Below, piece by piece: positions 10,188 to 19,923 of a stretch of 64,000 nucleotides of DNA (its first letter is position 1; each line of letters opens with the position of its first letter). The position numbers and the translations under genes are program-made. The notes under the pieces are model-generated. The model did not search any database. It was not told the origin of the DNA and saw nothing but the letters and a program-made list of their open reading frames with translations. Source of the DNA: Natronospirillum operosum (GTDB lineage: Bacteria > Pseudomonadota > Gammaproteobacteria > Pseudomonadales > Natronospirillaceae); assembly GCF_004768465.1 (NCBI RefSeq), contig NZ_SRMF01000008.1, positions 62,001 through 126,000 of the forward strand, written 5' to 3'.

Positions 10188-10283
10188 GTGAACAAGCTCG
10201 AAACGAAGCGCGTATCGACGCTTTTCATGCCGGAGTCACCCGGTTAGCATTACCAACCTGTTTTAAACTTCATAGGACAATTC

Positions 10284-12029
10284 ATGGACTGGCGACGCGC
10301 GCTCCCCATACTTGGCCTTGGCATTGTCAGCTATTTGCTGGTCTTGCAGTGGTCGGAATTTGATACTACGCAACGGAGCCAGGAACTCACTCCCGCGACT
10401 GAGCAGTCCAGCCAGGACATGCCGCCGCTCGAGGAAGCCCCTGATCCCGAGACTACCACTGAATTGTCCTCAGAGGCGGAGAGTGCGCTGCCCGAGTTCC
10501 AGAGTGCTGACGATGAATCGGCACAGCAACCCGGTGAATCGGTGCCGCAACTGGATGCCACGGGTGATACAGCCTCCACCATCGTGGTCGAAACCGATAC
10601 AGTGCGGGCGGAAATACAGTTGCAGACCGGTGATCTGACCGAAGTTGCGCTGTTGCAGTACGCGGTATCGTCCGATAACCCGACCCCCATGCGCATACTG
10701 GAGCAGCATTCCGGGCGGACCTACATTGCCCAGAGCGGGCTGCTGAACCAGGACAACCGTGATATTACCCGCCAGGGCCGTTTTGTAGCCGAGCAGGACC
10801 GCTTCGAACTCGGTGCCGGCGAAGATGAGTTGCGGGTACCGCTGACCCAGGTACTGGACAGCGGGCTGGAAATCACCAAGACCTATGTGTTCAAGCGTGA
10901 TGACTATGCCATCGATGTCGAATTCGAGGTTCGGAACACTGCGGATTCGGCACAGCAGTTTTCCCAGTTCGGCCAGTTGCGCCGTGATCGCAGTTCGGAT
11001 CCGAGCCGAGGTGCCGGCTTTGCCATGGCATCCTACCTGGGTGTAGCGACCACCTCGGAAGACGATCGCTACGACAAGATCAGTTTCCGAAATATGGACC
11101 GCCGCGCCCATACGCACACCCACTTTGGTGGCTGGATGGCGTTCCTGCAACACTATTTCGTCAGTGCCTGGGTGCCACCGCAGAATGAAACACATCGCTA
11201 TTTTGCCCGGGAAAACAACGGCCTCTATTATGCCGGCTTCACATCTCCGGCGCGCACGGTAGAAGCGGGCGGTACCCAGACCTGGGAGACGACGCTGTTC
11301 GTCGGACCCAAGCTCCAGGACCGTCTGTCCGAACTGGCCGAGCATCTGCAGCTGACAGTCGACTATGGCTGGCTATGGTGGGCGGCGCAGCCGCTGTTCC
11401 AGTTGATGACCTTTATCCATGACTATGTGGGTAACTGGGGCTGGACCATTGTGCTGCTGACTCTGATCATCAAGATGGCCTTCTACCCGCTGAGCGCCAA
11501 AGCCTATCGATCGATGGCCAAGATGCGCAAATTCGCGCCCAAGATGCAGCAACTGAAGGAGCAGTATGGTGACGACCGCCAGAAGATGGCGCAGGAAACC
11601 ATGAAGCTCTACAAGAAGGAGAAGATCAATCCCATGGGCGGCTGTCTGCCCATGCTGGTGCAGATGCCGGTGTTCATCGCCCTGTACTGGGTATTCATGG
11701 AAAGCGTCGAGTTGCGTCATTCGCCGTTTATCTTCTGGATTCAGGATCTGTCGTCACGTGATCCCTACTTCATTCTGCCGCTGATCTTCGGTGCCACCAT
11801 GTTCCTGCAGATGAAGCTGGGTGCACAGCCCACAGACCCGATGCAGGCCAAGGTGATGAAGTTCCTGCCCATCGGCTTTACTGCCTTTTTCCTGCTGTTC
11901 CCGGCCGGCCTGGTACTGTACTGGGTGGTCAACAACAGCATTTCGATTGCGCAGCAGCAGTTCGTGAACTGGCGCGTGCTGCGGGAAGACGAAAAGGCCG
12001 CCGCTGCCGCCAAGGCCGATGGCGACTGA
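10284..12029 (+). CDS. yidC: Membrane protein insertase YidC
   Basis: Inner-membrane insertase that works alone or with SecYEG to insert and fold membrane proteins, including respiratory subunits such as those encoded downstream. It has 581 residues. TM1 is at about 7-24, followed by an acidic Ser/Glu/Gln-rich stretch (about 30-100) that is longer than in E. coli, the periplasmic P1 beta domain (about 100-340), and the conserved five-helix core (about 350-560). Core signatures are [35 protein letters not shown] (35 residues, here recognised by its NPMGGCLP centre) and the final [11 protein letters not shown]. The end overlaps mnmE by 11 bases, so translation is likely coupled. Confidence 0.98.
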   Translation: MDWRRALPILGLGIVSYLLVLQWSEFDTTQRSQELTPATEQSSQDMPPLEEAPDPETTTELSSEAESALPEFQSADDESAQQPGESVPQLDATGDTASTIVVETDTVRAEIQLQTGDLTEVALLQYAVSSDNPTPMRILEQHSGRTYIAQSGLLNQDNRDITRQGRFVAEQDRFELGAGEDELRVPLTQVLDSGLEITKTYVFKRDDYAIDVEFEVRNTADSAQQFSQFGQLRRDRSSDPSRGAGFAMASYLGVATTSEDDRYDKISFRNMDRRAHTHTHFGGWMAFLQHYFVSAWVPPQNETHRYFARENNGLYYAGFTSPARTVEAGGTQTWETTLFVGPKLQDRLSELAEHLQLTVDYGWLWWAAQPLFQLMTFIHDYVGNWGWTIVLLTLIIKMAFYPLSAKAYRSMAKMRKFAPKMQQLKEQYGDDRQKMAQETMKLYKKEKINPMGGCLPMLVQMPVFIALYWVFMESVELRHSPFIFWIQDLSSRDPYFILPLIFGATMFLQMKLGAQPTDPMQAKVMKFLPIGFTAFFLLFPAGLVLYWVVNNSISIAQQQFVNWRVLREDEKAAAAAKADGD

Positions 12030-13377
12030 CGACACCATTTGCGCGATAGCCACGCCACCCGGCAGGGGTGGCGTGGGCATTATCCGGTTGTCCGGTCCGG
12101 CCAGCCTCGATATCGCCCGGCGGCTCACCGGCCGCACGCCCCAACCCCGCTACGCTCATTACGGGCTCTTCTCCGATAACCAGGGTGAAGTCCTCGATGA
12201 AGGCCTGACGCTCTATTTCCCGGGTCCGCACTCCTTTACCGGCGAAGACGTCGTTGAATTCCAGGCCCATGGTGGCCCGGTCATTCTGGATCTGATTCTG
12301 CAGACCGCGATGGCGGCCGGTGCTCGTCTGGCTCGCCCCGGTGAATTCAGCGAACGGGCCTTTCTCAACGACAAGCTGGATCTGGCGCAGGCCGAAGCCA
12401 TTGCCGATCTGATTGCGGCCTCGTCCGAACAGGCGGCCCGCAGTGCCACCCGCTCCCTGCAGGGTGAGTTTTCCCGTACCGTTACCGCCCTGGTTGAAGA
12501 CTGCATTCAGCTGCGCATCCATGTCGAGGCAGCAATCGATTTTCCGGAAGAGGAAATCGATTTCCTGTCCGACGGACGGGTCGCTTCGGCGCTGGAGAAT
12601 CTCAGAACCCGGTTGGCCCAGACCATGGCCAGTGCTCGTCGAGGCACCCTGTTGCAGGAAGGCATGACGGTGGTGATCGCCGGTCGGCCCAATGCCGGCA
12701 AATCCAGCCTGCTCAATGCACTGTCCGGGCAGGACACGGCCATTGTCACCGATATTGCCGGAACCACCCGGGATGTGCTGCGCGAGTCCATACAGATTGA
12801 CGGTCTGCCGCTGCATATCATTGATACTGCGGGTCTGAGAACCACGGAAGATGCAGTGGAAAAGCTGGGGATAGAACGCGCCTGGGCGCAGATCAGGCAG
12901 GCCGATTTGGTTATTCTGGTTGTGGACAGTCTGCAGCAGACAGAATCAGCTGTCGGTCCGGAAGCCGACCCTTTGCTGGCCGAGCTGCCGGCCAAATTGC
13001 CGGTGCTGCAGGTGCGCAGCAAATGTGATCTCAGCGGGGAGATTGCCGGCATGACATCGGAGCAGCCACCGGTGATCACCCTCAGTGCCACCACGGGTGC
13101 CGGTCTGGACACCTTGCGTACCTATCTGAAGACCACCATGGGCTATGACAGCACCAGTGAAGGCGGCTTTATTGCCCGCCGGCGCCATTTGCAGGCCCTG
13201 GAAGAAGCCACGGCCAGCCTCGACAGTGCTCATGCCCAACTGCACGGGTCGGCAGCGGGTGAACTGGTGGCAGAGGACCTGCGTCAGATGCAGCAGGCCC
13301 TCAACAGCATCACCGGCGAATTCACCTCAGACGATCTGCTGGGTCGCATTTTCAGCAGTTTCTGCATCGGCAAATAA
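12019..13377 (+). CDS. mnmE: tRNA uridine-5-carboxymethylaminomethyl(34) synthesis GTPase MnmE
   Basis: GTPase that, with MnmG, modifies U34 in the wobble position of certain tRNAs. It has 452 residues. The N-terminal tetrahydrofolate-binding domain (about 1-118) begins [22 protein letters not shown]. The inserted G domain starts near 215 with G1 GRPNAGKSS at 221-229, followed by DIAGTTRD and DTAGLR. The C-terminus FCIGK contains the catalytic Cys of the family. The partner genes mnmG and rsmG, often adjacent, are not found next to it here. Confidence 0.98.
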   Translation: MATDDTICAIATPPGRGGVGIIRLSGPASLDIARRLTGRTPQPRYAHYGLFSDNQGEVLDEGLTLYFPGPHSFTGEDVVEFQAHGGPVILDLILQTAMAAGARLARPGEFSERAFLNDKLDLAQAEAIADLIAASSEQAARSATRSLQGEFSRTVTALVEDCIQLRIHVEAAIDFPEEEIDFLSDGRVASALENLRTRLAQTMASARRGTLLQEGMTVVIAGRPNAGKSSLLNALSGQDTAIVTDIAGTTRDVLRESIQIDGLPLHIIDTAGLRTTEDAVEKLGIERAWAQIRQADLVILVVDSLQQTESAVGPEADPLLAELPAKLPVLQVRSKCDLSGEIAGMTSEQPPVITLSATTGAGLDTLRTYLKTTMGYDSTSEGGFIARRRHLQALEEATASLDSAHAQLHGSAAGELVAEDLRQMQQALNSITGEFTSDDLLGRIFSSFCIGK

Positions 13378-13448
13378 TCAGCCTTCGCTGGCAGTGAACC
13401 TTCCAGCCCGGTTACGGCAGGATTCCGTGCGGATTCGCAGGCTGCTGA

Positions 13449-15857
13449 TCAGGCCTGGCCGTTGTCTTCCGCGTTGCGGAACATGCGCTTGATCAGCAGG
13501 CGCAACCAGGCACGCAGCTCGGAGTCGCTCTGGGGTCGCTGCACTACCTCGTTGATGCCGGCCTGCCGGGCATGCTGGGCCAGTTTGCTGTTGCCGGCCG
13601 GGGCCAGCCCGATGATCCAGGCAAACCGATTCCCATCTTCGCGCTCGCGGCAGAAGCGGGTAAATTCGATACCGTCGACCAGCTGCGCAGCCAGATCGAT
13701 GATGATGACATCAAAGGCCTGTTCACGCAGTGTGGTCAGCGCTATCTGGCCATTCTTGACCCAATGCACATCAACCCCGGGGGTCAGATGTTCACCCGCT
13801 TCCTGATAGAGCGTGGGTGAATCATCGACGATCAGCCAATGCTCTACCATCCGACTGCGCTGGCGGGTCTGCTCGCGATCCAGCCACAACCAGAACACGA
13901 TGCTGGTGCCTGCTTCCGGGGTGGACTGCACCTGCAGCCGCGCGCCGAGTTGACGCAGCAGAAAGAGCGCAATGGTCAGCCCGGACCCCAGGCGGGAGTC
14001 GGCTTCTTCCTGATCCCCCGCATGCAGGGCCGGAATGCCATCCTGCCAGAAACGCTGAATATCCTGCAGCAGAAGGTCATCCATGCCATGGCCGGAATCA
14101 CGCAGCTCAAAGCGGGTATTGACGCGATGCCGGGTCTGCCCTTCGGCCTGTACCAGCAACTTGATAAAGCCGCTGTCGGTGTACTGTATGGCATTGTCCA
14201 GCAAGCGCAGCAGTACCATCTTCAGCGTGGTGGCGGGCCCGGTCAGTGGCGGCATGTCGCTGCTCAGCAGTTCGGTGCGGAAATAGAGCGGGTGCTCCTC
14301 TTGGCGGGTCTGATACTGGTCGAACCAGTCTTCGAACTGGGTCAGCCAGGCGCGCAGATCCAGCGGCTCATTCTCGACCGCATAGTCGCGGGTCAGAAGA
14401 CGTTCCAGCGTCTGCAGATCCTGCACATAGCCGAGACCGTCACGCACCGCCTGCTGTGCCGTGTTGAGCAAGGCATGGCGTTCGTCTGCCTGCACGGCCT
14501 GACGCAGGCTCACCACGGCATTGCTGACCTGCTGCAAGCGCGCTTCGATATGGTCGTTGAGGGTGCCGCGCCAGGTTTTGCCCAGCAGGGCTGCAGTGCG
14601 GTACTGGTTCAACTGTTCCCGATGTTCGTCAGCGACATCGGCAAAGGCCTGTGAGCGCGCGCGCAGATCGGCCCAGGCCTTTTGCTGATTGTGATGATAC
14701 TGCCAGTACACCACAAAGGAATGCAGGCCGGTCAGCAACAGGAACAGCAGGATAAACAGCGTCACCAGCACGGGCTGCAGGACCGGCGCCCAGGACATGA
14801 GCGCAAACCAGCCGCCGGCGAGCAGACTGAATCCGAACAGCACAATGTGCAGGCTGCGCAAGGCCCGGGTGTGGTGCAGATGCCAATAGATCATGGCCGC
14901 CGTGGTCGAGTACCAGCCCCAGATCAGCCACAGATAGGTTGCGGGCGGAACTACCAGTTGCAGCACCAGGGCGGTCAGAAAACCGCCAATGGCGGCGCTG
15001 TACAGCCACCCTTTCTGTGTCCGGTCCAGAAAGGCCGAGAGCGCGGCAATGACCGACCCCAGGAGGCTGACACCGGTTACCGCCAGCAGCAGATACCAGA
15101 CCCGGTTCTGCAGCCAGGGCCATTCGGGCCACAACCACAGATGGCCCAGGCCGAACCAGTACCAGACCTGCAGGGCCCAGGCCATGGCGGCAATGGCCAC
15201 CCAGACAAAGGACCAGTGCCCCTTGAGCACGGTTTGCAGCAGGTTGAACAGAAACAGGGCCAGCAGCAGGCCCGTGGCCGCCCCGATCAGCAGCATTTCC
15301 TGCTGGGCAAAGGTCTGGTAGCCGGTCTGGTCTACCAGCATCATGGGGTAGAACTGCCAGTCGTCACTGGTACCCGTGATGTACAGGGTCTGGCGGGTAC
15401 CGGGCTCTATCTGCAGCGGTATGATGAAGTGGTTGCCGGGAAACAGGCGTTGCGATGGCGACATGTAATCGCTCATCTGCACGTAGCGGTCGGTATCCGG
15501 CAGGTCGAGATAGACCCGCAGCAAGTCCAGGCTGGGGTTGCGGATGACGACATACCAGTTGGTCTGGGTACTTTCGTTGCTGATGTTGGCCGACCAGTGA
15601 AAAATATCATCTGACCAGCCTCGACTCGGGGTCATGCTCTGGCCTTCCGGCCATTCGAGATCAGGTTCGGGTTCCCAGTGCTGCAGCCACAGACCGGCGG
15701 TATGCTGATGCAGGTCATAGCGACTGCGGTCATCGGTCAGAGTCAATACAGCGTGCGCCGGGGCAGTCAGCAGCCACAGGCCAAGACCGACCCACCAGGC
15801 CCATGGATGGGAGCCGGTTTCAGTGGGCCGTAAAGTCGGCAACCATTTTTTGCACAT
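13449..15857 (-). CDS. Hybrid sensor histidine kinase with 7TMR-DISM sensor and degenerate receiver
   Basis: Membrane sensor kinase, about 802 residues. A signal peptide (1-36, ending in TAPAHA) is followed by a periplasmic 7TMR-DISMED2 domain (about 40-185), a seven-helix 7TMR-DISM membrane region (about 190-400), a helical dimerisation segment, a HATPase domain and a C-terminal receiver. N-box LLDNAIQYTDSG, G1 DSGHGMDD and G2 GSGLTIA are intact. No SHELRTP-like H-box is evident; the nearest His is in LNDHIEARL. The receiver has VDDS and the phosphoacceptor in IIIDLAA, but the invariant Lys is Arg (VVQRPQ). The start is uncertain: ATG 15857 or 15887, both overlapping the preceding hydrolase gene, so coupled expression is likely. 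Input signal unknown. Confidence 0.85.
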   Translation of the reverse strand: MCKKWLPTLRPTETGSHPWAWWVGLGLWLLTAPAHAVLTLTDDRSRYDLHQHTAGLWLQHWEPEPDLEWPEGQSMTPSRGWSDDIFHWSANISNESTQTNWYVVIRNPSLDLLRVYLDLPDTDRYVQMSDYMSPSQRLFPGNHFIIPLQIEPGTRQTLYITGTSDDWQFYPMMLVDQTGYQTFAQQEMLLIGAATGLLLALFLFNLLQTVLKGHWSFVWVAIAAMAWALQVWYWFGLGHLWLWPEWPWLQNRVWYLLLAVTGVSLLGSVIAALSAFLDRTQKGWLYSAAIGGFLTALVLQLVVPPATYLWLIWGWYSTTAAMIYWHLHHTRALRSLHIVLFGFSLLAGGWFALMSWAPVLQPVLVTLFILLFLLLTGLHSFVVYWQYHHNQQKAWADLRARSQAFADVADEHREQLNQYRTAALLGKTWRGTLNDHIEARLQQVSNAVVSLRQAVQADERHALLNTAQQAVRDGLGYVQDLQTLERLLTRDYAVENEPLDLRAWLTQFEDWFDQYQTRQEEHPLYFRTELLSSDMPPLTGPATTLKMVLLRLLDNAIQYTDSGFIKLLVQAEGQTRHRVNTRFELRDSGHGMDDLLLQDIQRFWQDGIPALHAGDQEEADSRLGSGLTIALFLLRQLGARLQVQSTPEAGTSIVFWLWLDREQTRQRSRMVEHWLIVDDSPTLYQEAGEHLTPGVDVHWVKNGQIALTTLREQAFDVIIIDLAAQLVDGIEFTRFCREREDGNRFAWIIGLAPAGNSKLAQHARQAGINEVVQRPQSDSELRAWLRLLIKRMFRNAEDNGQA

Positions 15858-16704
15858 CAGCCCAGACCAGTGCCTTGTCCTTTTCATTGAGTATCTCGTG
15901 GCGAAGCGTCGGATACAGCTTGAGTTCAGCCCCCGGGCCATGCTGCCGCAACCGGTGCGCCAGGGTTCGGGGCCCTTTGCCAAAGCGCCCAACCGGATCC
16001 CGGCCGCCGGCCATGATCAGCACCTGACAGCCTGCTGGCAGGCGTTGCAGTGTGCTGTTCCGCGCCAGGCGCAGCAGCACCTGACTCAGTTCATGCCACA
16101 AACCCACACTGCAGGCGAAACCGCAGAGCGGGTCATCAAGATAGGCATCGACCACGGCGGGGTCACCACATATCCAGTCGGATTCGGTACGGGCCGAGGC
16201 AACGCTGCGGTTGAACTGACCAAAGGTCAGTTTCTGCACCAGCGGGCTGACTGCCGAAGCGCCCTGGCGCCACTTCAACAGTCCGGTCAGGGCCTGCAGG
16301 GCTCGGGTCGGCAGCGTCTGGGGTGAGTCAGGGCCAACCAGAACCAGGCCCCGGCAGGTGTCAGGCAGGGTCAGGCTGGTGGCGTAGTCGAGTACGGCAA
16401 AGGAGCCCATGCTGTGGCCCAGTATCCACAAGGGCAGTCCGGGCGCCCGGTCGGCGGCGTGGGCCAGCATGACCGTCAGGCGGTCGGTGACCGCGTTCCA
16501 GCCGGATGGGCCAAGATCTCCCAGCGTGCTGGCGCCGGCGCCGTGGCCCGGATGGTCATAGGTCAGCACATGCCAGCCGCGCTCGGCCAGGTAGCGGGCG
16601 AAGGCGTCATAGCGTCGGTGGTGCTCTGCCATCCCGTGGCAGATTACGATGCAGCCGCGGGCCTCGTCAGAGGCAGGTGTCCATTGCCAGTCGAAATCAG
16701 TCAT
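15820..16704 (-). CDS. Alpha/beta hydrolase, lysophospholipase/monoacylglycerol lipase type
   Basis: Serine hydrolase of 294 residues resembling PldB/YtpA lysophospholipases. The oxyanion-hole motif ICHGMAEHHRRY is near residue 22, the nucleophile elbow GHSMGS near 95, the acid GGRDPVGRFGKG near 230 and the catalytic His in RHEILNE near 268; the full triad is present. There is no signal peptide, so it is probably cytoplasmic or membrane-associated. It precedes and overlaps the sensor kinase gene and follows the 193-residue unknown protein by 38 bases, suggesting one leftward operon. The natural lipid substrate cannot be deduced. Confidence 0.9.
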   Translation of the reverse strand: MTDFDWQWTPASDEARGCIVICHGMAEHHRRYDAFARYLAERGWHVLTYDHPGHGAGASTLGDLGPSGWNAVTDRLTVMLAHAADRAPGLPLWILGHSMGSFAVLDYATSLTLPDTCRGLVLVGPDSPQTLPTRALQALTGLLKWRQGASAVSPLVQKLTFGQFNRSVASARTESDWICGDPAVVDAYLDDPLCGFACSVGLWHELSQVLLRLARNSTLQRLPAGCQVLIMAGGRDPVGRFGKGPRTLAHRLRQHGPGAELKLYPTLRHEILNEKDKALVWADVQKMVADFTAH

Positions 16705-16742
16705 GCACGCAGTTTAGGTGCAGTCGGGCATGCAGGCAATGC

Positions 16743-17324
16743 TCAGTTGGGCATACGGACCCGTAATGCATGCTGATCCATGAAAGGACGCAGGATACCG
16801 GGCTCCTCCCGCGTGACCAGTACCGGCGCCTGTTCGAACCCGTCCATCAGAATGGACAGGGTCTGTTCCACGATACCCTCGAGTTCGGAGGCGTAGGGCT
16901 CGCCAATCAGGGTGTGGGCCACCATGTTGGCTTCGGTCATGTCCACATGCAGAATGAACCGACCCAGGCGCAGGCGCAGCTGGTCATTGAGTTCTTCCAG
17001 CAGGCGATGCCCGAGATAGGCACGATCGATCAGGGCCAGCAAACCACCGGCCTGACTCAACTCGCATTCGCGGGTGAAAAAGTTTTCTACCGCCTGGGTA
17101 ACCGGCAGAATCAGCGTTTCCAGACCCCATTGCCGGGCCGACGTCTGGGCGGTACGCAGAGACACTGGCAACTGTTCCATATAGCGGCCCACAAATACCT
17201 GCAGGCTGGTGCTGTCGGCATCCAGTTTTCTGGCCTGTCGGCTGTAGACCTGTTCCATGTCGGGACGAGATTCGTCGCAACTTCGGGCCAGCAGAATGGC
17301 ATATTCCACATCGGTCACGGTCAT
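16743..17324 (-). CDS. Hypothetical protein, 193 aa
   Basis: I do not recognise a family. The protein is soluble, mostly alpha-helical by composition and acidic, without signal peptide or membrane segment. A repeated pattern of Leu/Ile with charged residues (LEELNDQLRLRLGRFIL) suggests a helical bundle. It ends with PFMDQHALRVRMPN. Codon usage and GC content match the neighbours. It lies upstream of the lysophospholipase and sensor kinase genes on the same strand, with short gaps, so it may be co-expressed with them. Confidence 0.8.
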   Translation of the reverse strand: MTVTDVEYAILLARSCDESRPDMEQVYSRQARKLDADSTSLQVFVGRYMEQLPVSLRTAQTSARQWGLETLILPVTQAVENFFTRECELSQAGGLLALIDRAYLGHRLLEELNDQLRLRLGRFILHVDMTEANMVAHTLIGEPYASELEGIVEQTLSILMDGFEQAPVLVTREEPGILRPFMDQHALRVRMPN

Positions 17325-17404
17325 GGTGCGTCACAGTCAGGTTCGGTAGGGTCTGATTCCAGTATAGTGGCTGTGCATGAACTGTCCGTCAGGACTGCGT
17401 TATT

Positions 17405-18787
17405 TTATGTAATATGGCGCCACCGTCTGGCCACCAGCCCGGCCATCAGCAGGCTGCGCAGCGCCATCATGGCGGCAAACAGAATCCAGATCACATGATT
17501 GCTGGTAATGGGAATCAGCAGGCTGAGCGGCAGGTAGATGGCAAACACGCTGATCAGCAGCACATTGCGCATGGCACGGACCCATTGCAGGCCGATAAAG
17601 ACACCATCGAGCCAGTAGGCCCACCAGGTATAGAGCGGCATCAGAATCAGCCATATGGCGTATTCGATCGCCACGGCGCGCACTCCGGGCAGATCGGTCA
17701 GCAGATGAATCAGGAATTCGGCCGCCAGGGCAAAGACCAGGGTCAGCAGCAAGGCGGTACCGGCGGACCACAGGCCACTGCCCAGAATCGCCTGTTGCAC
17801 GCGCCGCCGCCGGCCAGCGCCGGCATGCTGTCCGACCAGGGCTTCGGCGGCATTGGCATAACCGTCAAGCAGGCTCGAAATGACCAGCAGGAAGCTCAGC
17901 AGTACTGCATTGGCCGCTACCACATCCGGGCCGAGCTGCAGCCCCAGACGGGCGAACCAGTTGAAGGCGAACAGCAGGGTCAGGGTGCGAATCAGCAACG
18001 GCAGGGCCAGCCGCAGGTAGTGGCTGAGTGGTGGAATGGCTGCGGACAGCGCTGCGGATACTCTGTGCGCACCCTGGCTGTGCAGTACCCGCCAGGCACT
18101 GCAGGCATAAACCAGAAAGGCGCAGAGATCGCCGATCACACTGCCCACGGCGACGCCCGCCACCTGCCAGCCCAGGCCGACCACCAGCAGCACACTGAGC
18201 GCAATATTCACAATCTGGGCGGTCAGGGTGGCCCAGAGGTTGATCCGGGTGCGCTGCACCCCGATACACCAGCCGGCCAGCAGCAGATTCAGCAATACCA
18301 GCGGCACGGACCAGACCCGAATGCCGAGATAGGTGCGAATATGTTCGGCTACCACTGAATCATCGGGCTGATAGAAGCCGATACCGAGCGCAATCAGCAA
18401 CGGTGACAGCAGAACCAGCAGCACGCCCAGGCCACCGACCCAGACCGCCAGCCGGCGCAACCAGAGGCCTGCCGCCGCCAGGCCGGAGCGACCGAATATC
18501 CAGGCCGTGCTGCCACTGGTGGCCATGGTCAGCAGATTGAACCCCCAGGCGACAAAGCCGAACAGATTGGCTCCCAGCGCCACGGCGGTCAGGTAACGGC
18601 TGTCCGTCTGGTGACCCATCAGGCCGGTATCCACCAGACCAAGCAGCGGGGCGCTGGCGTTGGCCAGCATCAGGGGCCAGGACAGATGCCAGATCCGGCC
18701 CAGCATGGTGAGGGGAAACAGACGCCGCAGCGGGCAAGCAAAATAAGCCAAATCCGGGAGGTCCTTGTGGTCGTTGACAGCCTGCAA
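17405..18787 (-). CDS. MATE family efflux transporter, DinF-like
   Basis: Cation-coupled multidrug/toxin exporter of the inner membrane, up to 460 residues with about twelve hydrophobic helices. The family start IWHLSWPLMLANASAPLLGLVDTGLMGH is typical of the DinF branch (substring IWHLSWPLML at about 32-41). The second half contains YANAAEALVGQHAGAGRR, the matching inverted motif. The frame can begin at a TTG (18787) or at the ATG at 18706; the latter lacks a Shine-Dalgarno sequence but fits the family N-terminus better. Substrate unknown. It is 80 bases upstream of the 193-residue gene on the same strand. Confidence 0.92.
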   Translation of the reverse strand: MQAVNDHKDLPDLAYFACPLRRLFPLTMLGRIWHLSWPLMLANASAPLLGLVDTGLMGHQTDSRYLTAVALGANLFGFVAWGFNLLTMATSGSTAWIFGRSGLAAAGLWLRRLAVWVGGLGVLLVLLSPLLIALGIGFYQPDDSVVAEHIRTYLGIRVWSVPLVLLNLLLAGWCIGVQRTRINLWATLTAQIVNIALSVLLVVGLGWQVAGVAVGSVIGDLCAFLVYACSAWRVLHSQGAHRVSAALSAAIPPLSHYLRLALPLLIRTLTLLFAFNWFARLGLQLGPDVVAANAVLLSFLLVISSLLDGYANAAEALVGQHAGAGRRRRVQQAILGSGLWSAGTALLLTLVFALAAEFLIHLLTDLPGVRAVAIEYAIWLILMPLYTWWAYWLDGVFIGLQWVRAMRNVLLISVFAIYLPLSLLIPITSNHVIWILFAAMMALRSLLMAGLVARRWRHIT

Positions 18788-18810
18788 GCCCGCCTTACGG
18801 GCCTTCAGGT

Positions 18811-18839
18811 TTGACTTTCGGCTGACAATTTTACAGTAT
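18811..18839 (+). promoter_or_regulatory. Candidate sigma-70 promoter of the cytochrome oxidase operon
   Basis: TTGACT (18811-18816), 17 bases, CAGTAT (18834-18839). A second -10-like TATACT lies near 18880. The leader to coxB is over 200 bases, and the start there has the Shine-Dalgarno sequence GAGGTAAAC. I found no recognisable regulator site. Confidence 0.5.
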
Positions 18840-19053
18840 TGCGCGCCGCGTAAGACTGTCAGATCAGTGCACGCACGTATATACTCCCCACCGCCAGAAG
18901 CGGAGTAGCAACAGCGTTCCCTAATGTAAAGATTCTCGCCGGGCCGGCCACCGATGTCACCCCAGCGCCAGAATCGACGGTCAACTGCTGATCTGGTGCG
19001 CCGCGCGGAGCATCGTCGTACGACAAAAGAAGCTGTATCAAGCCGAGGTAAAC

Positions 19054-19923
19054 ATGCTTAAACGACTGCGACCCTTCAGCCTGCTGGCTGTGGTTTTCAC
19101 GGCCCTGATGGTGGCCAGTAGTGGTGCCCTAGCCGGGTGGGAACTGAACATGCGTCAGGGGGTAACTGAAATCAGTCAGGAAATCTACTCCCTGCACATG
19201 CTGATGCTTTACATCGTCTGCATCATCGGGGTGCTGGTGTTTGGCGTCATGTTCTGGGCCATGTTCAAGTACCGCAAGTCCAAGGGCGCCAAGCCGGCGA
19301 CCTGGCATGAGAACACTCGTCTTGAAGTGCTGTGGACGGTGATCCCGCTGGTGATTCTGATCGGCATGGCGGTGCCGGCCACGGTGACTCTGGCCAAGAT
19401 CTACGACACGCCGGATGCGGACATCACAGTCAAGGTCAACGGCTATCAGTGGCGCTGGGAATACACCTATCTCGCAGATACACCGGAAGAAGAGGTGTCT
19501 TTCTTCTCCTCTCTGGCAACACCGCGTTTCGAAATTCGTGGTGAGGCGCCGAGAAGCGAGTTCTACCTGCTGGATGTCGACAACCCGCTGGTGATTCCGG
19601 CCAATACGCCGGTCAAGTTCCTGATCACGGCCAACGACGTTATCCACTCCTGGTGGGTACCTGATTTCGGCATCAAGAAGGATGCCGTGCCCGGCATCAT
19701 CAATGAAAGCCATGCCACCGTGCTCGAGCCGGGTACCTATCGCGGTATGTGTGCCGAGCTCTGTGGTCGCGACCACGCCTACATGCCCATCGTGGTTGAA
19801 GTGCTGGAGCCGGAAGAATTCGAACAGTGGCTGGCCGAACAACGGGGTGACGTGGCTGCCGCCGAACAAGACGACAGCGTTGCCCTGACCTCAGCCGGAC
19901 AAGTAAGGAGCTTTATTCAATGA
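19054..19923 (+). CDS. coxB: Cytochrome c oxidase subunit II
   Basis: Electron-entry subunit of the aa3-type oxidase; it takes electrons from soluble cytochrome c through the CuA centre. It has 289 residues: signal peptide 1-27, two membrane helices (about 47-70 and 88-110), then the periplasmic cupredoxin domain. CuA ligands are visible in [12 protein letters not shown] (Cys233, Cys237, His241, Met244) together with the upstream HSWWVPDFG. There is no C-terminal haem c domain, so this is a plain aa3 enzyme rather than a caa3 type. The stop overlaps the ctaD start as ATGA. Confidence 0.98.
   Translation: MLKRLRPFSLLAVVFTALMVASSGALAGWELNMRQGVTEISQEIYSLHMLMLYIVCIIGVLVFGVMFWAMFKYRKSKGAKPATWHENTRLEVLWTVIPLVILIGMAVPATVTLAKIYDTPDADITVKVNGYQWRWEYTYLADTPEEEVSFFSSLATPRFEIRGEAPRSEFYLLDVDNPLVIPANTPVKFLITANDVIHSWWVPDFGIKKDAVPGIINESHATVLEPGTYRGMCAELCGRDHAYMPIVVEVLEPEEFEQWLAEQRGDVAAAEQDDSVALTSAGQVRSFIQ

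Noticed and set aside
10188-10247. 19-codon GTG frame directly after rnpA
   Set aside because: Too short, no similarity to YidD, no support beyond an open frame.
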